A DNA stretch of 64,000 bases from an uncultured Algibacter sp. (GCF_947495675.1 NZ_CANLZX010000011.1:62001-126000), one strand, 5' to 3'; positions 1 through 8,436 are shown, numbered from the stretch's first letter. A program made the numbers and translations. Notes: generated by a model from the letters alone, not told the origin.

Positions 1-876
1 AGCCATTTTGTTTTTGTAAATTATTTTTGCTGAATTTTCAGGATTTTGGTTGTTTAACATTAATGATACATCTGAAATTGAATATGTTTCGCTACTTAAT
101 AAATAATTTTTATTATGTAATCCAGAAATAGTTGCCGCTTTGTAAACACCTTCTGCGACATCTTTAACATTAACAATAGCTAGTTCTGCATTAGTGTCAA
201 ATAACATTTGAACGAAAGGATTTGGCGCCAATTTATTTTTAATTAAATATTGTAAGCCTGTTGATACAGAGTCTTCTCTTTTTGATAAGGATTTTCCAAA
301 AACAGCTACAGGAGATACACTAGTAATTTCAAACTCTAGATTTGGATGAGTTTTAATAAATGTATTGACTGTTTGGTTGGCTATAAATTTAGCTTGTGCG
401 TATGGATGGCTTTCTTCACTAATAAAAGGTGTGTCATTTTCACTATAGGTATCATGATTATTTTTACCATCAGCAGGCAATGGGAAATTTGTATTCCATG
501 CTGCCACCGATGCTATGAAAACTGCTTTTTCTATACTAGGTGTGTTATTTATAACTTCCAAAAAGTTTTCTGTCCCTTTTATTGTGGGATCAAAAAGTTC
601 AGTTTGAGGATTTTTTACATCTAATTGAAAAGGTGTGCCGCCATGAATAATAATATCGCAGTCTTTAACAAATTCTTGTAATTGGTTTTTGTTTTCAACA
701 TTAAGCTCACTTATATGTAAATGATCGGTATAATTAAGCCGCATTAAATGTTCATATTTGTTTTCTATTGAAATGTTGGTTGTAGATACTTTTACTTCAA
801 AACCCTTTTCTAAAAATCGTTTAGTTATATAACTTCCTATAAAACCTGCGCCCCCAATAATGCCTACTTTTTTCAT
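1..876 (-). CDS. NAD-dependent epimerase/dehydratase (3' end cut by window edge)
   Basis: The reading frame is open from the ATG at 876 to the window edge: 292 codons without a stop, and the C-terminus lies outside. The protein begins MKKVGIIGGAGFIGS, the GxxGxxG Rossmann motif of extended short-chain dehydrogenases. It carries a YAQAK stretch, matching the YxxxK catalytic pair, preceded by a run of Ser/Val residues (IASVAAW) in the usual active-site strand. This family acts on nucleotide sugars or small carbonyl compounds using NAD(P). Nothing in view fixes the substrate. The gene is transcribed leftward, away from the two-component pair, and its 5' flank holds a 20-base inverted repeat. The family call is firm; the substrate is unknown. 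Confidence 0.85.
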   Translation of the reverse strand, partial: MKKVGIIGGAGFIGSYITKRFLEKGFEVKVSTTNISIENKYEHLMRLNYTDHLHISELNVENKNQLQEFVKDCDIIIHGGTPFQLDVKNPQTELFDPTIKGTENFLEVINNTPSIEKAVFIASVAAWNTNFPLPADGKNNHDTYSENDTPFISEESHPYAQAKFIANQTVNTFIKTHPNLEFEITSVSPVAVFGKSLSKREDSVSTGLQYLIKNKLAPNPFVQMLFDTNAELAIVNVKDVAEGVYKAATISGLHNKNYLLSSETYSISDVSLMLNNQNPENSAKIIYKNKMA

Positions 877-1250
877 AATTAGATTGTTTTAGTTAAAAAA
901 AGCAAGCATTTGGTAATAGTTTATAGTGACTAACTTATTTTCAAATAATTATATTAATTGTGTACTATTACCAATATCTTGCTTGTTACTTTTTATTGTA
1001 TTGTTTAGCTTTAAACCTCTTAATTGCTAAAAAACAATAAGGTTTATGATTCGTTACTTGCTATTACTGGTACTATTAGTTTTTTTATTTATAAGCCATT
1101 AGTAGGCTTAGTAAATTAAATTAGGAAGAATTTGTATCTAAGTAACTCAGTATCATCGATAAATACAAATGATATAGGACGAAACTATTGTTTTGTTGTC
1201 CGTAAAGTACTTTTTACTTATCTAAGCGTTTAGCTAAATACCTATGTTAC
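877..1250. other. intergenic stretch, A+T-rich, with one long inverted repeat
   Basis: These 374 bases lie between the start of the epimerase gene and the end of the LytTR regulator gene. I see no convincing coding frame, tRNA or consensus TAnnTTTG element. The stretch holds the 900-984 inverted repeat. Near 1175-1225 there is a segment (ACGAAAC, then TTGTTTTGTTGTCCGTAAAG) that loosely resembles segments in two other long leaders, near 8330 and 39190. Confidence 0.5.
900..984. repeat. imperfect 20-base inverted repeat with 43-base spacer
   Basis: The left arm at 901-920 (AGCAAGCATTTGGTAATAGT) pairs with the right arm at 964-983 (ACTATTACCAATATCTTGCT) apart from a few central mismatches. It lies upstream of the epimerase ATG at 876. 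There is no T-tract, so it does not look like a terminator. It could be an operator pair, an RNA leader structure, or the remnant of a small terminal-inverted-repeat element. Confidence 0.55.
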
Positions 1251-1991
1251 TTATATTGTGTGTAATCTGTTTAGTAGCTCTTCTTTTAAAGATTTACTAA
1301 CAGGTATGGCTTTTTTAGCAATTACAATATGACTTGTAGCTACTTCGTCAATTTGAGAGAGATTTATAATAAAGGAGCGATGTACTCTTATAAAATGTTG
1401 TTGCGGTAATTTTTCGACTAAATCTTTTAATGTCATTACCAATAAGTATTCTTTGATTTTTGAATATATGCGGCAGTAATTACGTTCTGCTTCAATATAT
1501 AATATATCTTTAATATCTACACGTACCATTTTTTCTGAATGCCTTACAAAAATACTATCGCTTAAAATAAAAGGTATTGATTTTTCAGTTAAAGGTTTAT
1601 TTATATGTGATTTAGATTTTATCCTATTTACGGTTAATTCTATTGCACGCTCTAAATCTAATTTTTTGAATGGTTTTGATATAAAAGCAAAGGGGTTTGT
1701 TGTTTTAGCTCTGTTAAAGTGAGCTTCATCTGCATTTCCAGTTAGATAGATAATGGGAATATTATGTGTTTTCTGCATAATTTGAGCAGTTTCAATACCA
1801 TCAATATTCCCTTTTAAATTTATATCTAAAAGTAAAATATCTGGTTGTTGTTGCTCTATATGAATTAATGCTTCTTCGCCTCTAGTTACTAATCCTGTTA
1901 CCTCATAACCTAGTGTTATAAGTTGTAGCGAAATATTTGCAGCAATAATCATTTCATCTTCAACAATTAGTATTTTAGTTTTTAATTCCAT
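1251..1991 (-). CDS. LytTR-family response regulator
   Basis: This is a 246-residue protein starting MELKTKILIVEDE. The receiver domain (about 1-120) shows the acidic pocket E11/D12, the phosphoacceptor D56 in LLLDINLK, and the conserved Lys in FISKPFKK. The C-terminal half (about 140-246) is a LytTR DNA-binding domain (IKDILYIEAERNYCRIY, then FIRVHRSFIINLSQI). The start was set at 1991 rather than the upstream in-frame ATG at 2039: this removes a 16-residue extension lying inside the kinase gene and leaves one base after the kinase stop. It is almost certainly the cognate regulator of the adjacent sensor kinase. LytTR regulators bind paired short direct repeats; the targets are unknown. Confidence 0.92.
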   Translation of the reverse strand: MELKTKILIVEDEMIIAANISLQLITLGYEVTGLVTRGEEALIHIEQQQPDILLLDINLKGNIDGIETAQIMQKTHNIPIIYLTGNADEAHFNRAKTTNPFAFISKPFKKLDLERAIELTVNRIKSKSHINKPLTEKSIPFILSDSIFVRHSEKMVRVDIKDILYIEAERNYCRIYSKIKEYLLVMTLKDLVEKLPQQHFIRVHRSFIINLSQIDEVATSHIVIAKKAIPVSKSLKEELLNRLHTI

Positions 1992-1992
1992 A

Positions 1993-3915
1993 TTAAGCTG
2001 CTTTATCAAGTTTAAAATTAAAAAGAACAGAAGTGCCATTAAGGGATTCTTCTTTCATTTCACCATTAAGTTGTTGGGTTAATAATTTAATAAGTTGCGA
2101 ACCAAAACCAGTACCTGTAGGTTTTATACCAATAGTTTTACCTATACCATTATCTATTACTTTAAGTGATAATGTTTCTGAGTTTGGTTTTGATAAACTA
2201 ATAGAAATAATTCCTTTCTCATTTTTAGGAAATGCATATTTTAAGGCATTTGTAAGAAGTTCGTTAACAATTAGTCCAATTGGTACTGCTGTATCAACAT
2301 CTAACTCTAGATTATCCATAGCATATTCAATTTTAACTTTGCTATCTGCATTAAATGTATCTAAAATACCTTCTCCTAAATTTAAGAAATAATCTTTCAT
2401 TTCAACACATCCTAAGTTTTCACCTTGATATAATTTTTGATGAATAATGCCCATTGATTGAACTCGATTTTGACTTGCAATCATTGCATCTTTTGTTTTA
2501 GAGTCTTCTAATTGGGCTGATTGTAGTGCAATTAAACTCTTAACAAGTTCAAGATTGTTTTTTACACGATGATGAATTTCTTTAAGTAATAATTCGTTCT
2601 GTTTATTTTTTGCTTCTAATAATTTATTTGTTTTTGTGCGGGCCAAATAGCTTCTGTATCCAAAAATTAAAAAACCTAATAGTAAAGTGACAACTACAAA
2701 ACTGAGCCATTGTACTAACCTTTGTTGAGCAAGTTGCGTATTTTGAGATGCTATTGTGTCTTCTTTTTTTTGGGTTTCATATTGAGTTAATAAGTTAGAC
2801 ATGGTTTTATCGCTTTGTATTTTTGCGGTACTATCACGCATTATTCTAGCTTTTTTTTGATATTTTAATGCTAAAGGATAATTGCCTAATTTCTCATAAA
2901 TTGTACTTGCATGCCCATAATTTTCTGTAAGGTTAGCTAAATCACTATTTTCTTCTTGATGTTTTATGGTTTGTAGTTGGTATTTTAATGCTTCTTGATA
3001 GTTTCCTGTTAAAAGATTAATTTCTCCTAAATTAGCTGTAACAGTAATTGCAGCATTTTTGTAATTGGTTTGTTTAGAGAGTTCTAAAACTTTTTTGTAA
3101 TCTAATAGTGCTTCATCGTAACGTCCTAATCTTTTTAAGGCATTTCCTCGATTATTCATAAAATCGCACATACTCATTGGGTTAATGCCTAACTTCTTTG
3201 CTAAACTAAGTGCTTTATCAAAATATATATAAGAATCTTCAGGGTTATTCATTGCTATAGTAGCACTTCCTGCATTTGTATAACTGTAAATTAATTCATT
3301 GGTTAAATTGTTTTCTTTACAAAATACTATGTTTTTTAATGCATAATCTAGGGCTTCTTGGTATCTTTCTTGTCTGCATAAATCTTCAGAAATCCGAGTG
3401 TTTGCTCCAGCAATACCTGCTTTGTTTTTTATGGATTCCATAAGTTTTAATGCTTTTAAATCACTTTGCAAAGCATGCTCAATTGCTCCTCCTTTTTTAT
3501 AAATCCATCCAATTTTAAATAGTGTTGTAGCTTGTCCTTTTTTGTTATCAGTTTCTAGATATCCATTATATGCTTTATCAAAGTGGTATGAAGCAGAGTC
3601 TAATTCTAGTAAATTGGCATGAATTCTCCCCTTCATTTCATTGAATATGGGTTGCCAAGTTTTGTTTTGAGTTTTATTTGCAAGATTTATTGCTAATCGA
3701 GCATAAACTAAAGCTTTTTTAAAATCTGTATTGGATGCTGTAGCTACAATTTCTTCTAGTAATTGTAATTTTTTAACCTCTTTTGTTTCTTTTGAAAATA
3801 TAAGGTTTAGGCTATCTATAGATGAGTTTTGAGTATAACACAATTTAAAACAAAGCAACAATAAAAATGATGCTGTTTTAAAATTAGATAAGTATATAAA
3901 ACTAAAATTTGGCAT
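1993..3915 (-). CDS. TPR-containing sensor histidine kinase (HisKA_2 type)
   Basis: This 640-residue protein has an N-terminal hydrophobic signal segment (residues 10-28) and a run of tetratricopeptide-like helices from about 60 to 360 (for example the LGRYDEALLDYKKVLEL and TGNYQEALKYQ units). One transmembrane helix lies at about 403-420, followed by a short coiled linker. The dimerisation/phosphoacceptor box is EIHHRVKNNLELV, with H449 the likely phosphorylated residue. The ATPase domain shows an N-box (NELLTNALKYAF) and G-boxes (DNGIGK, GTGFGSQL). The TPRs should lie in the periplasm and form the input module. It is translationally close to the LytTR regulator (one-base gap), and a hairpin abuts its start codon. 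Confidence 0.92.
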   Translation of the reverse strand: MPNFSFIYLSNFKTASFLLLLCFKLCYTQNSSIDSLNLIFSKETKEVKKLQLLEEIVATASNTDFKKALVYARLAINLANKTQNKTWQPIFNEMKGRIHANLLELDSASYHFDKAYNGYLETDNKKGQATTLFKIGWIYKKGGAIEHALQSDLKALKLMESIKNKAGIAGANTRISEDLCRQERYQEALDYALKNIVFCKENNLTNELIYSYTNAGSATIAMNNPEDSYIYFDKALSLAKKLGINPMSMCDFMNNRGNALKRLGRYDEALLDYKKVLELSKQTNYKNAAITVTANLGEINLLTGNYQEALKYQLQTIKHQEENSDLANLTENYGHASTIYEKLGNYPLALKYQKKARIMRDSTAKIQSDKTMSNLLTQYETQKKEDTIASQNTQLAQQRLVQWLSFVVVTLLLGFLIFGYRSYLARTKTNKLLEAKNKQNELLLKEIHHRVKNNLELVKSLIALQSAQLEDSKTKDAMIASQNRVQSMGIIHQKLYQGENLGCVEMKDYFLNLGEGILDTFNADSKVKIEYAMDNLELDVDTAVPIGLIVNELLTNALKYAFPKNEKGIISISLSKPNSETLSLKVIDNGIGKTIGIKPTGTGFGSQLIKLLTQQLNGEMKEESLNGTSVLFNFKLDKAA

Positions 3916-3916
3916 A

Positions 3917-3943
3917 AAGTCTTTTTTTTATTTAAAAAGACTT
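3917..3943 (-). promoter_or_regulatory. 10-bp hairpin abutting the kinase start codon
   Basis: In the mRNA sense the arm AAGTCTTTTT (3943-3934) pairs perfectly with AAAAAGACTT (3926-3917), with a 7-base A-rich loop. The 3' arm ends one base before the ATG at 3915. It would occlude the initiation region, so translational control is possible. In this A+T-rich background the stem is weak. Confidence 0.45.
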
Positions 3944-4044
3944 AGAGAGAATACCTAATATTAGATAAAATATAGAGTATTAGCAAATATTTTTAATATA
4001 ATTTATTGAATATAAGTAGAATAGCAATAAATGCTTAACATTTG

Positions 4045-4989
4045 TTAAGCATTTTGCTTTCTGTTTTCTAATTTTATTAGTTTCTGTTGTTGTTTAATGG
4101 TAAGTGTACTACCATCGTGGCTCCAACCTGGTGCAGCAAAAGCATACATGAATTTATGATACCAGTTTTTGGATTTTTTCATATCGTTCCAAATATCTTT
4201 ATATTCATGGGTTAATATAACTAATGGATTGTATGAGTTTGGTGCATGTGTAACTCCATATTTAATTTCTATGGATTCGTCTAGTTCCTTCCATGTACCA
4301 AATATTTTATCAAAAATGTTTAAAAATCCACCATGATTTTTGTCCATATATTCAAGGTTTTGCGCATGGTGTACTTGGTGCATAGTGTGTGTATTCATAA
4401 ATTTTTCAATGAATCCCATTTTTGGAATATAAACAGAGTGTAATTGAAATTGCCAAAGTGCTTCTATACCTAAACAAACTACCAGCATTTCTGGAGGAAA
4501 CCCTATTGCAGGTATCCACATATAGAAAAAGGGCTTGTAAAAAATTGTGAACCATCCGTTTCTCACGGCTGTTCCTAGATTGAAATTGTCTGATGAATGA
4601 TGCACAATATGTGCAGCCCATAAAAAACGCACATTATGATTTTGTCTATGAAACCAGTAGTAACTAAAATCATCTAATAACTGACAAATTAACCAGATAT
4701 ACCAAGCATATCCAAAAGATTCCCAACCCATGATATTCATGCGAACACCATCAACTAGTGGATTAAAAATTTCATACACATAATTAAAAAGCACTATAGC
4801 CGCAATAGTTTTGGTAAGTGGAGCCAATATAGCAGAACCTATGCCCATTGTAAGACTAGCGCCTAAATCTTTCCAGTCGTAAAGTTTTTTATTTTTTTCA
4901 TCTTTATGATGTTTGCTATATGATAATTCGACTAAAATTAAACCAAGAAAACAAGGAACACCGTATACAAGCGGGTTTGTAAAATCCAT
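4045..4989 (-). CDS. sterol desaturase / fatty-acid hydroxylase superfamily membrane protein
   Basis: This 314-residue integral membrane protein carries the diiron histidine clusters of the family: HRQNH, then HIVHH, then HTMHQVHH near residues 200-215. Several hydrophobic segments precede and separate them (residues 7-25, 50-75, 95-115, 150-185). Members hydroxylate or desaturate lipids, sterols, carotenoids or alkylglycerols with O2 and diiron. The best comparison is the bacterial group related to alkylglycerol monooxygenase, but the substrate cannot be read from sequence. The gene stands alone, with a TAnnTTTG element at 5007-5014. It is distinct from the short CrtZ hydroxylase at 44863-45312, which belongs to the same superfamily. 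Confidence 0.85.
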   Translation of the reverse strand: MDFTNPLVYGVPCFLGLILVELSYSKHHKDEKNKKLYDWKDLGASLTMGIGSAILAPLTKTIAAIVLFNYVYEIFNPLVDGVRMNIMGWESFGYAWYIWLICQLLDDFSYYWFHRQNHNVRFLWAAHIVHHSSDNFNLGTAVRNGWFTIFYKPFFYMWIPAIGFPPEMLVVCLGIEALWQFQLHSVYIPKMGFIEKFMNTHTMHQVHHAQNLEYMDKNHGGFLNIFDKIFGTWKELDESIEIKYGVTHAPNSYNPLVILTHEYKDIWNDMKKSKNWYHKFMYAFAAPGWSHDGSTLTIKQQQKLIKLENRKQNA

Positions 4990-5006
4990 TAAAATTGCTG
5001 TTTTTT

Positions 5007-5014
5007 CAAAAATA
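5007..5014 (-). promoter_or_regulatory. candidate -7 element (TATTTTTG) for the desaturase-like gene
   Basis: This matches the Bacteroidota sigma-A consensus TAnnTTTG on the minus strand, 17 bases before the ATG at 4989. No TTG at the usual spacing upstream was seen. Confidence 0.4.
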
Positions 5015-5056
5015 AAGCGATTTTATCACTAACCTTGGGTAAATGTCATTTTTTTC

Positions 5057-5097
5057 AAAAAAAATCCTCTTCAAAACAATTTGCTTTAAAGAGGATT
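5057..5097 (-). terminator. rho-independent terminator of lysA
   Basis: The 9-bp stem AATCCTCTT/AAGAGGATT is followed on the minus strand by a run of eight T. It begins 18 bases after the lysA stop. Confidence 0.8.
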
Positions 5098-5115
5098 AAT
5101 AAATTATAAAAATAA

Positions 5116-6351
5116 TTATTTAGCTAATACGGCTTCTTTTTTAGAATTAAAATCAACTTCAATTTGGTTGTTTAATATATCTTCAAAAGTTTCTCTTTTT
5201 CTAATTAAATGCGCTTTGTTATTGTACCATAAAACTTCTGCTGGTCTATATCTTGAGTTATAGTTACTTGCCATAGAGAAGCAATAAGCACCTGCATTTT
5301 TAAAACATAAAATATCACCCTCATTAATTTCGTTTATACGTCTGTTGTTACCAAATGTATCGGTTTCACATATATAACCAACAACCGTATAAAAACGCTC
5401 TCTACCTTTTGGGTTAGAAATATTTATAATATCATGGTGTGAACCATAAAGCATAGGACGAATTAAATGATTAAAACCAGAGTCAACTTGAGCAAAAACT
5501 GTAGAGGTTGTTTGTTTTACCGCATTTACTTTAGTTAAAAAGCTACCAGATTCGCTTACTAAAAACTTACCAGGTTCAAAAGCTAAGGTTAAATCCTTTC
5601 CGTAAGATTTACAAAATTCGTTAAATCTCGCAGATAGTTTTTTTCCTAATTCTTCAATATTTGTTTCAATGTCACCTTGCTTATAAGGTACTTTAAAACC
5701 AGAACCGAAATCTATAAAATCTAAATTTTTGAATTGTTTAGCTGTATCAAATAATATTTCACTAGCATACAAGAACACTTCAATATCTAAAATATCACTA
5801 CCAGTATGCATATGAATTCCATTAATGGTCATTTTAGTATTCTCAACAATACGTAATATATGTGGGATTTGATGTATGGATATTCCAAATTTAGAATCTA
5901 TATGTCCAACAGAAATATTGGCATTACCACCAGCCATTACATGTGGATTAATACGAATACACACAGGTACTTTAGGATGTTTAGTGCCAAATTGCTCTAG
6001 TATAGATAGGTTATCAATATTTATTTTTACACCTAATTTGGCTGCTTGCTCAATTTCATCTAGAGAAACTCCGTTTGGTGTGAATATAATTTGATCTGGA
6101 GAAAAACCAGCTGCTAAGCCTAATTTTACTTCTTGAATAGAAACAGTATCAATTCCAGAACCTAAAGATTTTAAAAGTTTTAATATAGATATGTTAGATA
6201 ATGCTTTAACCGCATAATTTATTTTTAAATTCTTTACACCTTTAAAAGCAGAAGTAAGTCTTTTGTATTGGTTTTCAATTTTTTCAGCATCATAAACATA
6301 AACTGGACTTCCAAAATCTTGTGCAATTTTTAACAACTGATTATCTAACAT
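5116..6351 (-). CDS. lysA: diaminopimelate decarboxylase
   Basis: This 411-residue fold-type III PLP enzyme converts meso-diaminopimelate to L-lysine and CO2, the last lysine step. The PLP lysine is K49 in INYAVKA. Phosphate- and substrate-binding motifs are visible: HMHTGSD, the glycine-rich DFGSGF, AFEPGKF, the catalytic Cys of GYICETDTF, and the late GAYCFSMAS. Length is typical of the family. It is monocistronic, flanked by its own TAnnTTTG element and terminator. The upstream pathway enzyme dapD also lies in this window (38209-39024), so the pathway genes are dispersed rather than clustered. Confidence 0.96.
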   Translation of the reverse strand: MLDNQLLKIAQDFGSPVYVYDAEKIENQYKRLTSAFKGVKNLKINYAVKALSNISILKLLKSLGSGIDTVSIQEVKLGLAAGFSPDQIIFTPNGVSLDEIEQAAKLGVKINIDNLSILEQFGTKHPKVPVCIRINPHVMAGGNANISVGHIDSKFGISIHQIPHILRIVENTKMTINGIHMHTGSDILDIEVFLYASEILFDTAKQFKNLDFIDFGSGFKVPYKQGDIETNIEELGKKLSARFNEFCKSYGKDLTLAFEPGKFLVSESGSFLTKVNAVKQTTSTVFAQVDSGFNHLIRPMLYGSHHDIINISNPKGRERFYTVVGYICETDTFGNNRRINEINEGDILCFKNAGAYCFSMASNYNSRYRPAEVLWYNNKAHLIRKRETFEDILNNQIEVDFNSKKEAVLAK

Positions 6352-6369
6352 AGTATTCTAAATTTTTGT

Positions 6370-6377
6370 CAAAGATA
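6370..6377 (-). promoter_or_regulatory. candidate -7 element (TATCTTTG) for lysA
   Basis: This matches TAnnTTTG on the minus strand, 18 bases before the lysA ATG at 6351. No well-spaced TTG was found. Confidence 0.5.
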
Positions 6378-6518
6378 TTTCTTTGATTCAATAAAAAAAT
6401 AAAAAATAAAAAAATAATTCAAATTAAACATTTTGTTAATTATATAACAAATATGGTTATATGGATAATTTATCATAGTTTTCGTAAATAAATATTAGGG
6501 TAAGTAAACGCTATTATT

Positions 6519-6526
6519 TACATTTG
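6519..6526 (+). promoter_or_regulatory. candidate -7 element (TACATTTG) for sucC
   Basis: This matches TAnnTTTG, 25 bases before the sucC ATG, in the divergent lysA-sucC spacer. Confidence 0.5.
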
Positions 6527-6551
6527 TGATTCTTAAAACAGAAGCGATATT

Positions 6552-7742
6552 ATGAATTTACACGAATACCAAGGTAAAGAAATATTAAGCAGTTTTGGCG
6601 TACGCATCCAAAGAGGGATTGTGGCACAAAATGCACATGAAGCAGTAGCAGCTGCTAAGCAATTAACTAGTGAAACTGGAACAAGTTGGCACGTAATTAA
6701 AGCCCAAGTACATGCAGGTGGAAGAGGTAAAGGTGGCGGTGTTAAACTTGCTAAAAACCTAAAAGAAGTAGAAGAAATTGCTGGACAAATAATTGGTATG
6801 GATTTGGTTACACCACAAACATCTGCCGCAGGTAAACGCGTGCACCAAGTATTAGTTGCAGAAGACGTTTATTATCCTGGTGAAAGTGAAACTAGTGAAT
6901 TTTACGTATCGGTTTTATTAAATAGAGGTACAGGTCGTAACATGATTATGTATTCTACTGAAGGTGGAATGGATATTGAAACTGTAGCTGAAGAAACACC
7001 ACATTTAATTTTTACAGAAGAAATTGATCCTGCTGTTGGTTTATTGCCATTTCAAGCAAGACGTGTTGCATTCAACTTAGGCTTATCTGGATTAGCTTTT
7101 AAAGAAATGACAAAATTTGTTACTAATCTTTATACTGCTTATGTAAAATCAGATTCTTCTTTGTTTGAAATCAACCCGGTTTTAAAAACGAGTGATAATA
7201 AAATAATGGCTGTTGATGCTAAAGTAACAATAGACGATAACGCGTTATTTAGACATAAAAATTATGTTGATTTACGTGATGTACGTGAGGAGAGTGCTAT
7301 TGAGGTTGAAGCTGGAGAACTTGGTTTAAACTATGTAGATCTTGATGGTAACGTTGGTTGTATGGTTAACGGTGCTGGTTTAGCTATGGCAACAATGGAT
7401 TTAATAAAACAAGCAGGTGGAGAACCAGCTAACTTTTTAGATGTTGGAGGTACAGCTGATGCTGCTCGTGTTGAAGCTGCATTTAAAATTATATTAAAAG
7501 ATCCTGCTGTAAAGGCTATTTTAATAAATATTTTTGGAGGTATTGTGCGTTGTGATCGTGTTGCACAAGGTGTAATTGATGCTTACAAAAACATGGGAAC
7601 TATAAACGTACCAATTATTGTGCGTCTTCAAGGAACAAATGCAGATATTGCAAAAGAGTTAATAGATAACTCTGGATTAGATGTAATGAGTGCAACTGAG
7701 TTTCAAGAAGCTGCAGATAAAGTACAACAAGTATTGTCGTAA
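6552..7742 (+). CDS. sucC: succinate-CoA ligase, beta subunit (ADP-forming type)
   Basis: This 396-residue protein is the ATP-grasp subunit of succinyl-CoA synthetase, which makes ATP/GTP and succinate from succinyl-CoA in the TCA cycle. It opens MNLHEYQGKEIL, the invariant family start. It has the glycine-rich VHAGGRGKGGGVKL nucleotide loop, FEINPVL (metal/nucleotide-binding Asn), GLAMATMD, and the CoA-ligase segment FLDVGGTAD...INIFGGIVRCD. Length is typical. The alpha subunit sucD is not in the window, so the pair is split. A strong hairpin follows the gene. Base composition is slightly less A+T-rich than the neighbours, as expected for a highly expressed gene. Confidence 0.97.
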   Translation: MNLHEYQGKEILSSFGVRIQRGIVAQNAHEAVAAAKQLTSETGTSWHVIKAQVHAGGRGKGGGVKLAKNLKEVEEIAGQIIGMDLVTPQTSAAGKRVHQVLVAEDVYYPGESETSEFYVSVLLNRGTGRNMIMYSTEGGMDIETVAEETPHLIFTEEIDPAVGLLPFQARRVAFNLGLSGLAFKEMTKFVTNLYTAYVKSDSSLFEINPVLKTSDNKIMAVDAKVTIDDNALFRHKNYVDLRDVREESAIEVEAGELGLNYVDLDGNVGCMVNGAGLAMATMDLIKQAGGEPANFLDVGGTADAARVEAAFKIILKDPAVKAILINIFGGIVRCDRVAQGVIDAYKNMGTINVPIIVRLQGTNADIAKELIDNSGLDVMSATEFQEAADKVQQVLS

Positions 7743-7753
7743 AAAATGTATGT

Positions 7754-7776
7754 TATGCTAAATTTTTATTAGCATA
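7754..7776 (+). terminator. small hairpin after sucC
   Basis: The 8-bp stem TATGCTAA/TTAGCATA has a 7-base loop and lies 12 bases after the sucC stop. It lacks a T-run of its own and lies ahead of the stronger hairpin at 7793-7828. It may protect or process the 3' end. Confidence 0.4.
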
Positions 7777-7792
7777 TTAATTATTTAAGATA

Positions 7793-7828
7793 AAAAAAAG
7801 AGCAACAATTATTTGTTGCTCTTTTTTT
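7793..7828. terminator. bidirectional terminator shared by sucC and the DUF1456 gene
   Basis: A 16-bp perfect stem (AAAAAAAGAGCAACAA / TTGTTGCTCTTTTTTT) has a 4-base loop and T-runs on both strands. The loop and right arm overlap the last codons and stop of the DUF1456 gene, so one sequence serves as both protein tail and terminator. Confidence 0.88.
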
Positions 7829-8069
7829 CTGTCGTTTTTTCTCCTTTTTTTGGCATGGGACCTCTAAGATGAATTACTAAGCCATTTAAGAAATTACGAA
7901 GTATTTGATCTCCACACTCCATATACTTTGGGTGATCTTCTCTCCTGAAAAAAGCACCTAATTCACTTTTAGAAATTCTAAAATCTACAAGTGCTAGAAT
8001 TTTTACAATATCATCATCTCGCAGTTTTAGGGCCACTCTTAATTTTTTTAATATATCATTATTTGTCAT
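7809..8069 (-). CDS. DUF1456 family protein (single-domain YehS-like)
   Basis: This 86-residue protein begins MTNNDILKKLRVALKL, followed by ISKSELGAFFRREDHPKY and LRNFLNGLVIHLRG, the recognisable DUF1456 pattern. Proteobacterial YehS carries two such domains; this protein has one plus a short Lys/Thr-rich tail. No enzymatic motif is present and no function is known to me. The tail is encoded within the sucC-facing terminator stem, so its Lys/Ser/Asn composition may be dictated by the hairpin. The gene points leftward, opposite to sucC. Confidence 0.85.
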   Translation of the reverse strand: MTNNDILKKLRVALKLRDDDIVKILALVDFRISKSELGAFFRREDHPKYMECGDQILRNFLNGLVIHLRGPMPKKGEKTTEKKSNK

Positions 8070-8436
8070 AGTTCTTATAGAATGTTATTTAATATATGTA
8101 TTTCATCGATTTTTATTTTTGACTTTATCAAAACTAACGTTTAATTAGATTATGTAAAGATACCGTAATTGTTAGTTTTTAGTATTATTTTTATGTTAGA
8201 ATAAAAAATATATAACATACTGGTTGTTAGTGTTTTATGTATTTTATTTATGTTTTAATTTAAAAATTAAAATTGATAAAGTGCAAATATTTTAGTTCAA
8301 TAAAATCAAATTATTGACGAAATCGCTAAAAATTACGATTAAATACGTACTGTTTTTCGATAAGTTACATTATATCTACGATTATTAAAAGTCTCTTCTG
8401 TGTAACTTTATATTGTAATTAATTGATCCCTAAAGT
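8070..8436. other. divergent intergenic region, A+T-rich
   Basis: These 367 bases lie between the starts of the DUF1456 gene and the TerB-like gene. No frame, RNA gene or clear TAnnTTTG-type promoter was recognised. The segment at about 8310-8385 (GACGAAATCGCTAAAAATTACG, later TTTTTCGATAAGTTACAT) loosely resembles segments in the leaders near 1175 and 39190. Confidence 0.45.

Noticed and set aside
1992..2039. Longer start for the LytTR regulator
   Set aside because: The extra 16 residues lie inside the kinase gene and precede the receiver domain; the ATG at 1991 is properly placed.
4406..4621. Second minus-strand frame (71 codons) within the desaturase-like gene
   Set aside because: Out-of-frame shadow of the histidine-motif region; no start context.
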